Shown one piece after another: positions 40,525 to 50,800 of a stretch of DNA of 64,000 nt (the first letter of the stretch is position 1; each line of letters starts with the position of its first letter). Both the position numbers and the translations under genes were made by a program. The DNA is from SXVE01 sp036388895. Its GTDB lineage: Bacteria > Acidobacteriota > Blastocatellia > Pyrinomonadales > Pyrinomonadaceae. Location: positions 62,001-126,000 of the forward strand of contig DASVQY010000028.1 of the NCBI GenBank assembly GCA_036388895.1, read 5' to 3'. The notes beneath the pieces were generated by a model. The model saw only the letters and a program-made list of their open reading frames with translations. It searched no databases and was not told where the DNA came from.

Positions 40525-43461
40525 TCACCGGTCAGAATTGAAATCCAAAGGCACGCGATCTTTTCGTGTGTTTCGACAACTGCAAGTGTAACCATCTGAT
40601 ACGACTAAATCATCTATATATTGTCCTTGTCGAGAAGTTCCCAAGTCTGTGCCGACGCGCCAGCGGAGACGAACGCTTTTACCGGCAGCCGAAACGGGCA
40701 GCTTTGCTTTAGTCGTTATAAACTCGGACGTTTGATTAACGCCGCTTCTGCCCGACCAGGTGCGCCTGCCCGCAAGCGGATTCTGACAGCAGCCGTCCAG
40801 AGCACCGTCGTAACCGCCTGACAAAAATGCGCCGCCCGCCGTTTCAATATCCTGCCAATCGTTTTCTCCGATTTTAATTTCCAAAACCGAGCCATCGTAA
40901 AGTTTGTTGCGTAGAAAAGTCGTTTCAAATTCGTACCAGTTGCGAAAACTGATTTCCGCGTCGGTTGAATTAACCTGAAAAACCGGCGAAACGAGTTCGT
41001 TAATGCCGATTTGAGTCGAGCTCGGCGAAAATACGGAGTTCGGCATTGATTGTTTTTGCGCAGTCGAAGTCGTCCAAACTTGCTGCGTATCGCTTCCGGT
41101 CGTCCAGCCGTTCGGCAAATCCGGCGCGTTAATGGAATCGAAATTTTCCTGCAAAACAATGCGTTTTCTGCCTGTAGTTACGGGAATCGAAATCGTTTCC
41201 AAATTCTCCTCGCCGTCTTTTAATAAAAAGGTTAGAATTACGGCTTCGCCGCAAGCCGTATCTTTTGAAACAGTAAAAGTAAACGAGCGCGAAACGGAAT
41301 TTCCGTTAGCCGTTAAAGCGCCGTAACTCTGCGCATTTTGCGGATTGGCTATGCCGCCGGTCGGTTGCAAAACAGCGGATAAGTTTGCGGCGTTTCTCGC
41401 GCCCGTGTTGCGAAAACCGATGTCTACTGTCACAGTCTCGCCCGGTTCTATCGAATTTTTGAAGCCGCAGCTTTCTTTTGTAATTTTCATTCCGGCGTTC
41501 TCCACAATTGCCGCTGGTTCGAGCGAGAAACTTTGTGCTAATGTTTGCCCGTCAATTACCGAAACAGTAAAAGTATGCGAACGAAAACCTTTTGCCGAAG
41601 CCGTTAAAACGTATGTGTTCGGCAGAATCGTAAAATTTCCGAAGCTTCCGTTCGCGTCCGTGCTGCGTGAGTGAACGACATTTGCTGTTATGATTGCGCC
41701 TTCAATTGGCTGGTTGTTTGAAGCGTTTGTCACAATTCCGGTGATTGTCGCACTCGGCGCAGGCTCGCACTCGGCGAATTTGAATTTTCCGATGCGGGTT
41801 CGCCAGTCGAACGGACTTTGCTCCTGACTTTCCGCCGAATAATATTCGTTCGTCATCCAAAACGTACAGTCGTCAACCGGGTCAACGCTCATCGCGCTGT
41901 AATCGCCCCATCGCGAACCGGAAGACGTTTGAATGCCCGTTCCGGTTATCAAAGCGGTTTCACGACGAAAAGTTCCGTTTGGTTCGGCGACAAGTTTGCC
42001 CGAATAAAATATTGAAGGTTTTTTTTCATCGCTGACCGAACTGTAACCGACCGCTATATTTCCGCGATGATCCTGAGCTGCGCTCGCCATCCAGCGCGAA
42101 TCTTTGTCGCCGCCGATTGTCGCTTGTTCGCGGACGGTGAACGTGGCGCCTGATTTTCTTAATTCGTAAACGCGAACTCCGGCGCGATATTTTTCTTCGT
42201 TTGCTGACGAGCGAACGGTTTGATTGAAAACCAACGATTCGTGCGAGTTGAAATTGCGGTAAGCGGCGCGGTACATTAACCGGTCGGATTGCGAATCGAG
42301 CGCTTCGTCAGTTCCGGGTTGCCGAATATCGCCGCGCCCGTCGGGACTTGTCGGGTCGAACGGCGCGACAACTAAAGGGCTTTCCGCGCGTTCTTTAAAG
42401 GTAGAATTCGCCGGATTTAGAAAATCCGCCTGAAAATCGAAAAGCCGAATGGCATCGCTCGCGTCGCCGTACTCGGTCGCCGTATAACCGACAAAAACGT
42501 TTGGCGCGCCAACAGGCGGCGGATTAACTCCATCAAAATCCGCCGGTAAAAGTCCGCCAAGCCGTATCGTCGAAGGCGAAGCCAAATCGAAATATATGTA
42601 ACTTGCCGACGCGTCGCCTTTTATTAATTTCGATTTATCGAACGCAAAAACCCCTGTTCCGGCGTAGTCACCACCGAAAAATTCGTCAGTCGCCATGTAA
42701 TAACCGTCCGCCCAAACGCCGATTTTCGGGTAATCGTTGAGTTTGACGCCCGGCATTACAAATTCATAAATATAGAACTTTCCGGTCGGATCGCCGCTGA
42801 CGGAAACGGCAATCATCTGGCGAAACGGCGGGAATTGCGTGCAAAACTGGCTGATTAACCAGCGGTCGGCGAGCGGGTCATAAAGCACAATCGGGTCGCC
42901 GTCGTTGCGCGTCGCGCACGGCGTTTCGAGCCGCTCGAAAAGACTGCTCAATTTAAAAGGCGGCGTTAATGCGCTGCCTTTTTTGTCGTAAACGCGAACG
43001 AGCGAATTGACGGCTTGAACGTAATGATTCGGTCCGACATCGCCGAACGGGTCGGGCGGAGACATCCGAAAACCGAAAGCCGCGGCGTTATCGTTGCTCG
43101 ATAATCCGTCGAATGAAAGCGCGGGCGCAGGCATCGGCTCACCGGAAATTCTGGCGAAATTCGTCTCTGCGTCTCGAACCGCGTTTTCGACTTGTTTTCT
43201 GAAAGGCAATTTATTCGGAATCTGACGCGCCTTTTCTTCCGCAGTTCTTTTTCCCGTTTGTCCTTGATAGGGCGTCGCGGGCGCAAAACTTTTGACTTCT
43301 TCGGAAACGGAAGCGCCGACGGCGCGAAAAGATTGCGGTTTTATATCTGAGAAAGTTTGTTTTGCAACGGGCGCGAATCGTTTAGTTTCCGCCGCGCGTT
43401 GAAAAAAGAGAAATAATGCGGCGAAAGCGGCGAATAAAACTAAAGCGGTTCTTTTTTTCAT
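40525..43461 (-). CDS. Large exported multi-domain protein, C-terminus possibly truncated
   Basis: A 978-residue protein with signal anchor (ALVLFAAFAALFLFF). The first 560 residues resemble exported beta-propeller-like proteins; a carboxypeptidase-regulatory domain follows (about 570-650, ATITGIVTNASNNQPIEGAII), then an Ig-like fold (about 650-765, IEPGETVTVDIGFRNTGARN). A choice-of-anchor-like beta-sandwich follows (about 770-955). The protein stops shortly after SCRNTRKDRVPLDFNSDR, which looks like the opening DFDGDG-type calcium loop of a VCBS/FG-GAP repeat, so the C-terminus may have been lost. Confidence 0.65.
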   Translation of the reverse strand: MKKRTALVLFAAFAALFLFFQRAAETKRFAPVAKQTFSDIKPQSFRAVGASVSEEVKSFAPATPYQGQTGKRTAEEKARQIPNKLPFRKQVENAVRDAETNFARISGEPMPAPALSFDGLSSNDNAAAFGFRMSPPDPFGDVGPNHYVQAVNSLVRVYDKKGSALTPPFKLSSLFERLETPCATRNDGDPIVLYDPLADRWLISQFCTQFPPFRQMIAVSVSGDPTGKFYIYEFVMPGVKLNDYPKIGVWADGYYMATDEFFGGDYAGTGVFAFDKSKLIKGDASASYIYFDLASPSTIRLGGLLPADFDGVNPPPVGAPNVFVGYTATEYGDASDAIRLFDFQADFLNPANSTFKERAESPLVVAPFDPTSPDGRGDIRQPGTDEALDSQSDRLMYRAAYRNFNSHESLVFNQTVRSSANEEKYRAGVRVYELRKSGATFTVREQATIGGDKDSRWMASAAQDHRGNIAVGYSSVSDEKKPSIFYSGKLVAEPNGTFRRETALITGTGIQTSSGSRWGDYSAMSVDPVDDCTFWMTNEYYSAESQEQSPFDWRTRIGKFKFAECEPAPSATITGIVTNASNNQPIEGAIITANVVHSRSTDANGSFGNFTILPNTYVLTASAKGFRSHTFTVSVIDGQTLAQSFSLEPAAIVENAGMKITKESCGFKNSIEPGETVTVDIGFRNTGARNAANLSAVLQPTGGIANPQNAQSYGALTANGNSVSRSFTFTVSKDTACGEAVILTFLLKDGEENLETISIPVTTGRKRIVLQENFDSINAPDLPNGWTTGSDTQQVWTTSTAQKQSMPNSVFSPSSTQIGINELVSPVFQVNSTDAEISFRNWYEFETTFLRNKLYDGSVLEIKIGENDWQDIETAGGAFLSGGYDGALDGCCQNPLAGRRTWSGRSGVNQTSEFITTKAKLPVSAAGKSVRLRWRVGTDLGTSRQGQYIDDLVVSDGYTCSCRNTRKDRVPLDFNSDR

Positions 43462-43629
43462 TTTTCAAAATCAAGTTTTTGACGATTTCTAAAATGATAA
43501 AACGAAATACACAATTGGAACAATAAATTTTGCTAATTTTGAGTTTGTTCAGCGATTCGAGAGTGAATCAAAAAGAGAAGTTTAACGCGGCTTTGTTTTT
43601 GGAGAGAAAAGAAACTGTCGCAATTGTTT

Positions 43630-44727
43630 TCACCCTATTTCCAACGCATCGCAAATACGCTGCGCCGCTTTCCCGTCCCAGAGCGGCGGGATTTTTTGGT
43701 TTTGAGAATCGGTTTGCGCGGATAAAACATCAAAAGCCGACTGTTTAATTTTTTCGGGATTGGTGCCGACCAAAACGTTCGTTCCCATTTCGATAGTAAT
43801 CGGTCGCTCGGTGTTTTCGCGCAAAGTCAGACAGGGAATTCCGAGCGCGGTCGTTTCTTCCTGAAGTCCGCCCGAATCGGTCAAAACTAATTTCGCGCCG
43901 CTGTAAAGCCGCATAAAATCCAGATAACCGAGCGGTTCGATGAGCTTGATGTTTGATTCTGCGATTTTTTCGGCAAAGCCGAATTTTTCGATATTGCCCC
44001 GCGTGCGCGGATGAACGGGGAAAATTATCGGAATTTTTCGACTCGTTTCGCTGAGCGCGTCGAGCAGATTTTCAAAAATTTGTTTTTCGTCAACGTTTGA
44101 AGGACGATGTAGCGTTAAAACCGCATACTCGTTTTCAATCAAATTCAAATCCCGCCGAATTGTAGATTTTTTCGCCAGTTCCAGACTGTAAAACAGCGAA
44201 TCAATCATTACATTGCCGACAAATTTGATTTTATTGTCGGGAATGCCTTCTGCGCGCAAGTTGTCGTCAGCGTCCGGCGAAGTCGTGAAAAGCAAATCCG
44301 AAATCGAATCGGTTAAAATGCGGTTGATTTCTTCGGGCATTTGCCGGTCGCGCGAGCGAAGTCCGGCTTCGACGTGAGCGATTTTTACGTTTAATTTCGC
44401 GCAAACCAGAGCGCAGGCAATCGTCGAATTAACGTCGCCGACGACTAAAACCCAGTCGGGCTTTTCATCCAAAACTATCGGTTCAAATGCCGTCATTATT
44501 TTGGCAGTTTGAACCGCGTGCGAAGCCGAGCCGATTTCTAAATGGTAATCAGGTTCCGGTATTCCTAAATCAACGAAAAACGATTCGGACATTGCCGCGT
44601 CGTAATGCTGTCCGGTGTGAACGATGAGCGGTAGAAACTCATTTTCGCGCCGCAGCATTTCGCGCTGAATCGGCGCAATCTTCATAAAATTCGGACGCGC
44701 GCCGACAATGTTCAAAACTTTAATCAT
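43630..44727 (-). CDS. wecB: UDP-N-acetylglucosamine 2-epimerase (non-hydrolysing)
   Basis: A 365-residue epimerase converting UDP-GlcNAc to UDP-ManNAc for surface polysaccharide. GARPNFMKIAPIQREML opens it; GDVNSTIACALVCAKLNVKIAHVEAGLRS holds catalytic acidic residues, and LVLTDSGGLQEETTALGIPCLTLRENTERP is the UDP-binding signature. The start codon ATG (44725-44727) lies inside the first unit of a heptamer array. It is 87 bases downstream of a UDP-sugar dehydrogenase gene on the same strand, which would act on related nucleotide sugars. Confidence 0.95.
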   Translation of the reverse strand: MIKVLNIVGARPNFMKIAPIQREMLRRENEFLPLIVHTGQHYDAAMSESFFVDLGIPEPDYHLEIGSASHAVQTAKIMTAFEPIVLDEKPDWVLVVGDVNSTIACALVCAKLNVKIAHVEAGLRSRDRQMPEEINRILTDSISDLLFTTSPDADDNLRAEGIPDNKIKFVGNVMIDSLFYSLELAKKSTIRRDLNLIENEYAVLTLHRPSNVDEKQIFENLLDALSETSRKIPIIFPVHPRTRGNIEKFGFAEKIAESNIKLIEPLGYLDFMRLYSGAKLVLTDSGGLQEETTALGIPCLTLRENTERPITIEMGTNVLVGTNPEKIKQSAFDVLSAQTDSQNQKIPPLWDGKAAQRICDALEIG

Positions 44728-44814
44728 TTATCACTTATCACTTATCATTTATCATTTTCATTCACTGTCCAAAGATTACAAAATTGGGTGATTTTCAATG
44801 ATAAATGGTAAATG
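44723..44814. repeat. Palindromic word element K, five perfect heptamers
   Basis: ATCATTT, ATCACTT, ATCACTT, ATCATTT, ATCATTT run without interruption from 44723 to 44757, each seven bases. The opposite arm AATGATAAATGGTAAATG is at about 44797-44814. The first heptamer contains the start codon of wecB (CAT at 44725-44727 on the plus strand). Resembles the heptanucleotide STRR repeats known from cyanobacteria in form, not in sequence. Confidence 0.8.
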
Positions 44815-46152
44815 TTAAAGTCGCACAATTTTCGCTTTACTTCCGTTCCTCGTTTCCGATTTCAAAGCGTTTCGCGTGTCAACGATGACCGATGCTAATT
44901 GACAAACTCGTTTGTAATCCACGTTCGAGTGTTCGGTACAAATCACCACGCAATCTGCCGTTTTAATCAAATCGTCAGTCAATTCCTGGTTGTAAAGCGG
45001 TTCGCCTGCCCCGATTGTATAAGCGTGATCGAAAGTCACTTCCGGAACGAACTCGTCATGATAAATGACTTCTGCGCCGCGCGAACGCAATAAATCAATC
45101 ACTGAAAGCGCAGGAGATTCGCGCATATCGTCAATGTCCTTTTTGTATGCGACGCCCAAAATCAAAATCTTCGAGCCTTTTACCGATTTCTGATTTTCGT
45201 TTAACGCGTCTCTAACAAGTCCGGCAACATATTTCGGCATTGAAGAATTAATTTCTTCCGCCAAAGTGATAAATCTCGAATCGAAACCGTGCTGCCGTGC
45301 TTTCCATGAAAGATAATGCGGATCGAGCGGAATGCAGTGCCCGCCGATTCCTGGTCCCGGATAAAACGGCATAAAGCCGAACGGTTTTGTCGCGGCGGCG
45401 CGAACGACTTCCCATGTATCAATGCCGAGCGCGTTGCAGACCTTCGCCATTTCGTTCGCCATTCCGATATTGATAGCGCGAAACGTGTTTTCCCATAATT
45501 TACAGGCTTCGGCGACGCGAGCGCTTGATACGGCGTGAACGTTTTCGACAATTTGCGAATAAAGCAGTGCAGCTACTTCTGTCGAGTCATCTCCAACTCC
45601 GCCGACTACTTTTGTGATATTGTGCGTTTGAAATTGCGGATTGCCCGGATCAACGCGTTCGGGCGAAAAGGCGAGCAGAAAATCCTCGTCTAATTTAAGT
45701 CCGGCTTCTTCGATCATCGGCTGGAGAACTTCGTCGGTCGTTCCCGGATAAGTCGTTGATTCGAGAATAACGAGTTGACCGCGCCGCGCGTATTTTTTTA
45801 TTTCTTCCCCGGCAGCCAAAATATAAGACATATCCGGGTCTTTGGTTTTCCTCAGCGGCGTCGGAACGCAGATGATAATTACGTCGCACTCTTTGAGGCG
45901 AGAGAAATCGGTCGTTGCGGTAAATTTTCCCGCTTCAAGAGCTTTTTGAACATTTTCCGAAGGAACGTCAACGATATGAGAGTTTCCTTGATTGAGCAGT
46001 TCGGTTTTTTTCTCGTCAACTTCAAAACCGATTGTCGGGTAGCCTTTTAAAGCAAATTCGACGATCAGCGGCAATCCGACATACCCTAAACCGATAACGC
46101 CGATGGTTGCGGTTTTAGCCGCGATAAGATTTTTTAACTCGTCTTTAATCAT
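44815..46152 (-). CDS. Nucleotide-sugar dehydrogenase, WbpA-type (UDP-HexNAc 6-dehydrogenase)
   Basis: A 445-residue enzyme that oxidises the C6 of a UDP-sugar to the uronic acid using two NAD+. The Rossmann motif GVIGLGYVGLPL (residues 18-29) and the catalytic cysteine in GIGGHCIPLDPHYL (near residue 275) are intact, as are LESTTYPGTT and YKKDIDDMRESPAL. The sequence resembles WbpA (UDP-GlcNAc dehydrogenase) more than WecC, but the neighbouring wecB could make UDP-ManNAc as substrate, so GlcNAcA or ManNAcA is open. Confidence 0.9.
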   Translation of the reverse strand: MIKDELKNLIAAKTATIGVIGLGYVGLPLIVEFALKGYPTIGFEVDEKKTELLNQGNSHIVDVPSENVQKALEAGKFTATTDFSRLKECDVIIICVPTPLRKTKDPDMSYILAAGEEIKKYARRGQLVILESTTYPGTTDEVLQPMIEEAGLKLDEDFLLAFSPERVDPGNPQFQTHNITKVVGGVGDDSTEVAALLYSQIVENVHAVSSARVAEACKLWENTFRAINIGMANEMAKVCNALGIDTWEVVRAAATKPFGFMPFYPGPGIGGHCIPLDPHYLSWKARQHGFDSRFITLAEEINSSMPKYVAGLVRDALNENQKSVKGSKILILGVAYKKDIDDMRESPALSVIDLLRSRGAEVIYHDEFVPEVTFDHAYTIGAGEPLYNQELTDDLIKTADCVVICTEHSNVDYKRVCQLASVIVDTRNALKSETRNGSKAKIVRL

Positions 46153-46381
46153 TGTTTGAAATATTGTAAATGAAAGTCGTTTGTAAATTCGCCAAGAGAG
46201 ATTATATTTTTATTCGGCGTGCTTTTCCGAAAGATTTAGACTAAAAGAAGCAACTTTGATAGTCAAGAATATATAGTTACCTTAAAGTCGGTTTGTGCTA
46301 GAATGATTCGAGAAGAATCGCAAAAACTCTGCGATTTGCCGCCAGCCTTAAATTTTTACTTTTCAGACATCTTTGCAATTT

Positions 46382-47578
46382 ATGAATTCTGAAATAAATT
46401 CAGTCAATCCCGCCGTCAAAGCCATTATTACCGGAACAGCGCCGCGCCCCGCGCAGCTTGCCGCCGCGCGCGGAATTTTGCCTCTGTCGCTCAGCGATTT
46501 GCTCGAAGTTCTCGTTGCTCTTTCCAGTGCAGACGACGGGGAACTAGCCGAAACCGCGCAGTCAACTCTCGCCACGCAAAATGCCGACGAACTTCAAAAT
46601 CTTTTGAAAACTGATGCGATTGCGCCGCGGGTTTTAAGTTTTTTCGCTGAGCGCGAAGATTTGCCGAAAGAAGTTTACGAAGCCGTTTTAACGAATCAAA
46701 ATACGCCGACGACGACAATCGTACAGTTCGCCAGAAAAACGAAAATCGGCGAACTGCTCGAACGCATATCGCTTAACCAGCAGCTTTTAATTCAAAATCC
46801 GGCAATCATCGAAGCGATTATTCATAATCCTCACCGGACGGGCGAAGCCGAACGACGCGCGTCGGAAATCAAGCGGGAATTTTTTGAAAAGGAACGCGGC
46901 GCACAGCAAATCGCCGACGAGCTTCGCGCTCGCGGACAGGAAGCCGCCGCCGAATTTGTCGAAAGTTCCGGTTCGGATTTGAATCTGGAAGACGCGCTCT
47001 TTATCGCCGAGCATATCGAAGTTCCCGACGCGGAAACTGACGATTCGTGGCTTTCGCTCGAATCCATCGAAGAATTTTACGAGGAAACCGCCGAGCAGCA
47101 GGAAGCCGTCATCAATAAAATTATTGGTGAATTGAGCATGGAGGAAGACGGCTTTACCGCCGACCGCATCGCGCTGATTAACCGCATAATGCGAATGAAG
47201 ATGAAAGACCGCGTGCTGATGGCGCTCAAAGGCGACCGCGCGGCGAGAAACATTCTCATTCGCGACCCGAACCGAATCGTCGCTCAAGCCGTCATCCAAA
47301 ATCCTCGAATTACCGAGCAGGAAATCGAAAAGATTTCCGCTATGCGCACCGTCCCGGAAGACGTTTTGCGGCAAATCTCGATTAACCGAACTTTCGCGCG
47401 CAGCTATACGATTGTTCATAATCTGGCGCGCAATCCGCGGACTCCGTTTGCCAACGCCGTAAATCTTCTGGCTCGCCTGCAGGCACACGATTTAATAACC
47501 ATTTCAAAAAATCGCAATGTTTCCGACGCCGTTCGCCGCCACGCGGCACGACTGGCGGCGGCGCGAACCGGCAGGTAA
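46382..47578 (+). CDS. Large cytoplasmic protein of unknown function with helical repeats
   Basis: I do not recognise this 398-residue protein. It has no signal peptide or membrane segment. It is almost entirely helical, with short repeats of the kind RDPNRIVAQAVIQNPRITEQEIEKISAMRTVPEDVLRQIS and NRTFARSYTIVHNLARNPRTPF, reminiscent of HEAT-type or DUF2336-like repeats (an N-P pair ends each helix). The middle (about 190-240) is acidic. The ATG at 46382 is used, since the frame upstream starts with TTG. It is divergent from the UDP-sugar dehydrogenase and precedes a kinase by 285 bases that hold no gene I can identify. Confidence 0.6.
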   Translation: MNSEINSVNPAVKAIITGTAPRPAQLAAARGILPLSLSDLLEVLVALSSADDGELAETAQSTLATQNADELQNLLKTDAIAPRVLSFFAEREDLPKEVYEAVLTNQNTPTTTIVQFARKTKIGELLERISLNQQLLIQNPAIIEAIIHNPHRTGEAERRASEIKREFFEKERGAQQIADELRARGQEAAAEFVESSGSDLNLEDALFIAEHIEVPDAETDDSWLSLESIEEFYEETAEQQEAVINKIIGELSMEEDGFTADRIALINRIMRMKMKDRVLMALKGDRAARNILIRDPNRIVAQAVIQNPRITEQEIEKISAMRTVPEDVLRQISINRTFARSYTIVHNLARNPRTPFANAVNLLARLQAHDLITISKNRNVSDAVRRHAARLAAARTGR

Positions 47579-47863
47579 ATTCAGAGATAAATTCAGAAAA
47601 TCAAAACTAAAAATAAAAGCTCGAAGTCAGCGGCTAGAAGCGGTTGTCGTGTTTGTTTACGGCAAACTCGGGCGAAGCGTTTTCGGTAATGGTTTGTCGG
47701 TGAAAATTAAAAGTTATTTGCTGAATATGAAAATATATTGGGACAAACCGGCGGTTTTCACCTCAGCGCAGAAATTCGATTGACCGGCAATTACTCCGGT
47801 GTCAGAATAAAGTGAAGATAAAATATTCACTCTGTATTTTTCGCTTACTGCGTTTAGTTTTTG

Positions 47864-50800
47864 ATGGCAACAACCGAAGACATTCACGAAAATCCGATGA
47901 TCGGGCGGCGCATCGGCGTTTACGAGTTAAAACGGGAACTCGGGCGCGGCGGAATGGGCGCGGTTTATCTAGCCGAACGCGCCGACGGCGAATTTTATCA
48001 AACAGTCGCGGTTAAACTCATCAAACGCGGAATGGATACGGATTTGATTCTGAAACGTTTTCGCCGCGAACGACAGATTTTAGCCGCGCTCAATCACCCG
48101 AACATCGCATATTTTCTCGGCGGAGGTTCGACGCCCGACGGTTTGCCGTATTTCGTAATGGAATACATCGAAGGCGCGCCGCTTTACCGCTTTTGCGATG
48201 AAAACGGATTGGACGTCAACGAGAAGCTGCGGCTTTTCCGGCAGATTTGCTACGCCGCGCACGCGGCTCATCAAATCAAGGTTATTCACCGCGATCTGAA
48301 ACCGTCGAACATACTCGTTAAAGCCAGCGGCAAACCCAAGCTGCTGGATTTCGGCATCGCCAAGGTTTTAGACCCCGAATTGTCAGTCACCGAAATAGAA
48401 CCGACCGCAACGCAAATCCGCGTTTTGACGCCCGAGTACGCTTCGCCCGAGCAAATTTGCGGCGATGAAGTGACGCCCGCATCGGACATTTACAGTCTGG
48501 GCGTGATGCTCTACGAGCTTTTGACCGGGCATCGTCCTTATTATTTAAAGAGGCATTTGCCGAGCGAAGTTTCGCGCGTGATCTGTGAAGAAGAACCGAT
48601 TCGACCTGCGTCTTTGAAGATTCGTTCTTTGTCAGAGATCAACGAACCGTTTTCGAAAAGCGAATCTGGAAAGAACAGCTACAAAAACGAATCAATCGGA
48701 ACTGATCTTGAGAAGATCATCTTGAAAACGCTTAGAAAGAATCCGTCAGAGCGTTATCAATCAGCCGAAGATTTAGCCGAAGATATTACGAACTTTCTTG
48801 AAAATCGTGAAGTCAAAGCCGAATATTTCGCTCCCGCTCCGAAATCGGTTCCCGTCGAGCGTAACGATAATCGCTCGATAGCGATTTTGCCTTTCAAAAT
48901 ACTCGGCGCAAAACAAAATGAAGATGCGAGCAGCGAGTTTTTGGGCATCGGTTTGGCGGACGCTTTGACGATGCGGCTTTCAAATATTCGCCGTTTTATC
49001 GTGCGTCCGACGAGCTCGGTCGTCAGTTTTTCCGGCAATACCGATTCGTTTCTTTCAGGCAGAGAATTGGGCGTTGAATACGTTGTTGAAGGAAATATTC
49101 GCCGCATCGGAGACAGGATTCGCGTTACCGCGCAGCTTTTGGATATAAACAACAATTCGACGCGATGGGCTGAGAAATTCGACGAAAAATTCACGGACGT
49201 TCTCGAATTTGAAGATTTGATTTCCGAGCGCGTCGCGAAATCACTGATTTCGAGCTTGTCAGGCGAAGAGCTGAAACAAATAAAAAAACGCGGAACGGAT
49301 AATGTCGAAGCGTACGAAGCATATCTGCGCGGTCGTTACTACTGGAATCAGTTCACGGCTGAAGGTTTTGCGCGGGCGCTCGCCTGTTATAACCGCGCTG
49401 TCGAGATCGCGCCCGATTACGCGCTCGCTTACGCCGGAATTGCCGATTACTATAATTTTCTCGGAGTTTACGCAATCAAATCGTTCGCCGAAACTTCCGC
49501 TGCTTCGAAAAAAGCCGCGCTAAAAGCCATTTCGATTGACGATTCGCTCGCCGAAGCCTACGCCGCCCTGGGTTTTGCCGCGCAGATGGGCGATTACGAT
49601 TGGGACGCGGCGGGCGGTTACCTGCGCCGGGCGATAGAATTGAATCCCAACTACGTTATCGGGCGGGTTTGGTATTGTTATTATCTGGTAATGCGCGGCG
49701 AATACGACGAGGCATTCGAGCAAATATACCGCGCGATGGAACTCGACCCGCACACGCCGATTGTTCCACAGACGTTGAATTGGACATTATATTATGCCCG
49801 GCGCTATGACGAAGCTCTAAATTCGACAATTCGTTTTGTCGAACAAAATCCGAATTACGGGTTGGGCTATATTTTTTTATGCTCGGTTTATTGTCACGGC
49901 AAACAATACGATGAAGCATTAAAAATGGGCGAGCGCGGAATGAAGCTTCTCGGTCGAAGTTCTTATACTTTGTGCTGGCTCGCTTCGGTTTACGCGGCGG
50001 CGGGAAATCGCGAAAAAGCATTTTCGCTGCTCGAAGAAATTCGCCAAACGGCTGAGACGCAGTACGTTTCGCCTTATTTGCTGGCGATGGCGTATTTAAA
50101 CTTGGGCGATAAGGAAAAAGCGTTCGCTCAATTAAACGAAGCTCTGAAAATACGAGACGGCAGATTGAACTGGCTCGGCGTTGATCCCCAGTTTGCCGAA
50201 TTGCACGGTGATTTTCGCTTTCAGGAAATCTTGCGTCTCACAAACAATCCGCTTTACAAACCGTTCGTTAACAATGAGAAGGCAGATATTCCGGTCATCG
50301 CTGTTCTGCCTCTTAAATCAATGTCTTACGGAAACGGCGAAGATACCGGAGACAAATTTCTCGGTTTCGGTCTGGCTGATGCGGTGATCACGCGTCTGAC
50401 AAACATAAAACGCATAATCGTGCGCCCAACCAGTTCGGTGACGCATTATGTGGAAACGGATTTCGATCCGTTTCGCGCCGGAAACGAGCTTGACGTGGAT
50501 TATGTTTTAGACGGAAATTTCAGGCGCAGCGGAGAACGTATCCGCGTTTCGATGCAGCTTCTAAACATAAAAGAAAACACTGCTCAGTGGGCACAGGTTT
50601 TCGATGAAAAATCAACAGACGTGCTTGAACTCGAAGATTCGATTTCCGAACGCGTCGTCAAATCCTTGGTAACGAGTTTGACCGGCGAGGAGCGCAAAAT
50701 CCTTACCAAACGCGAGACGAAAAACGCCGAAGCGTACGAAACTTATCTGCGCGGACGTTATTACTGGAACCAATTCACGCCGGATTCGCTTCCGAAAGCG

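Noticed and set aside
43462..43629. Gene or RNA between the large exported protein and wecB
   Set aside because: No frame with a ribosome site and no hairpin stronger than background; I see nothing in this gap.
44723..44757. CRISPR array
   Set aside because: The unit is seven bases with no spacers, so it is a simple tandem repeat.
47579..47863. Hidden gene before the kinase
   Set aside because: No frame with plausible codon use. A TTGACC near 47782 could be a -35 element but its -10 partner is weak.
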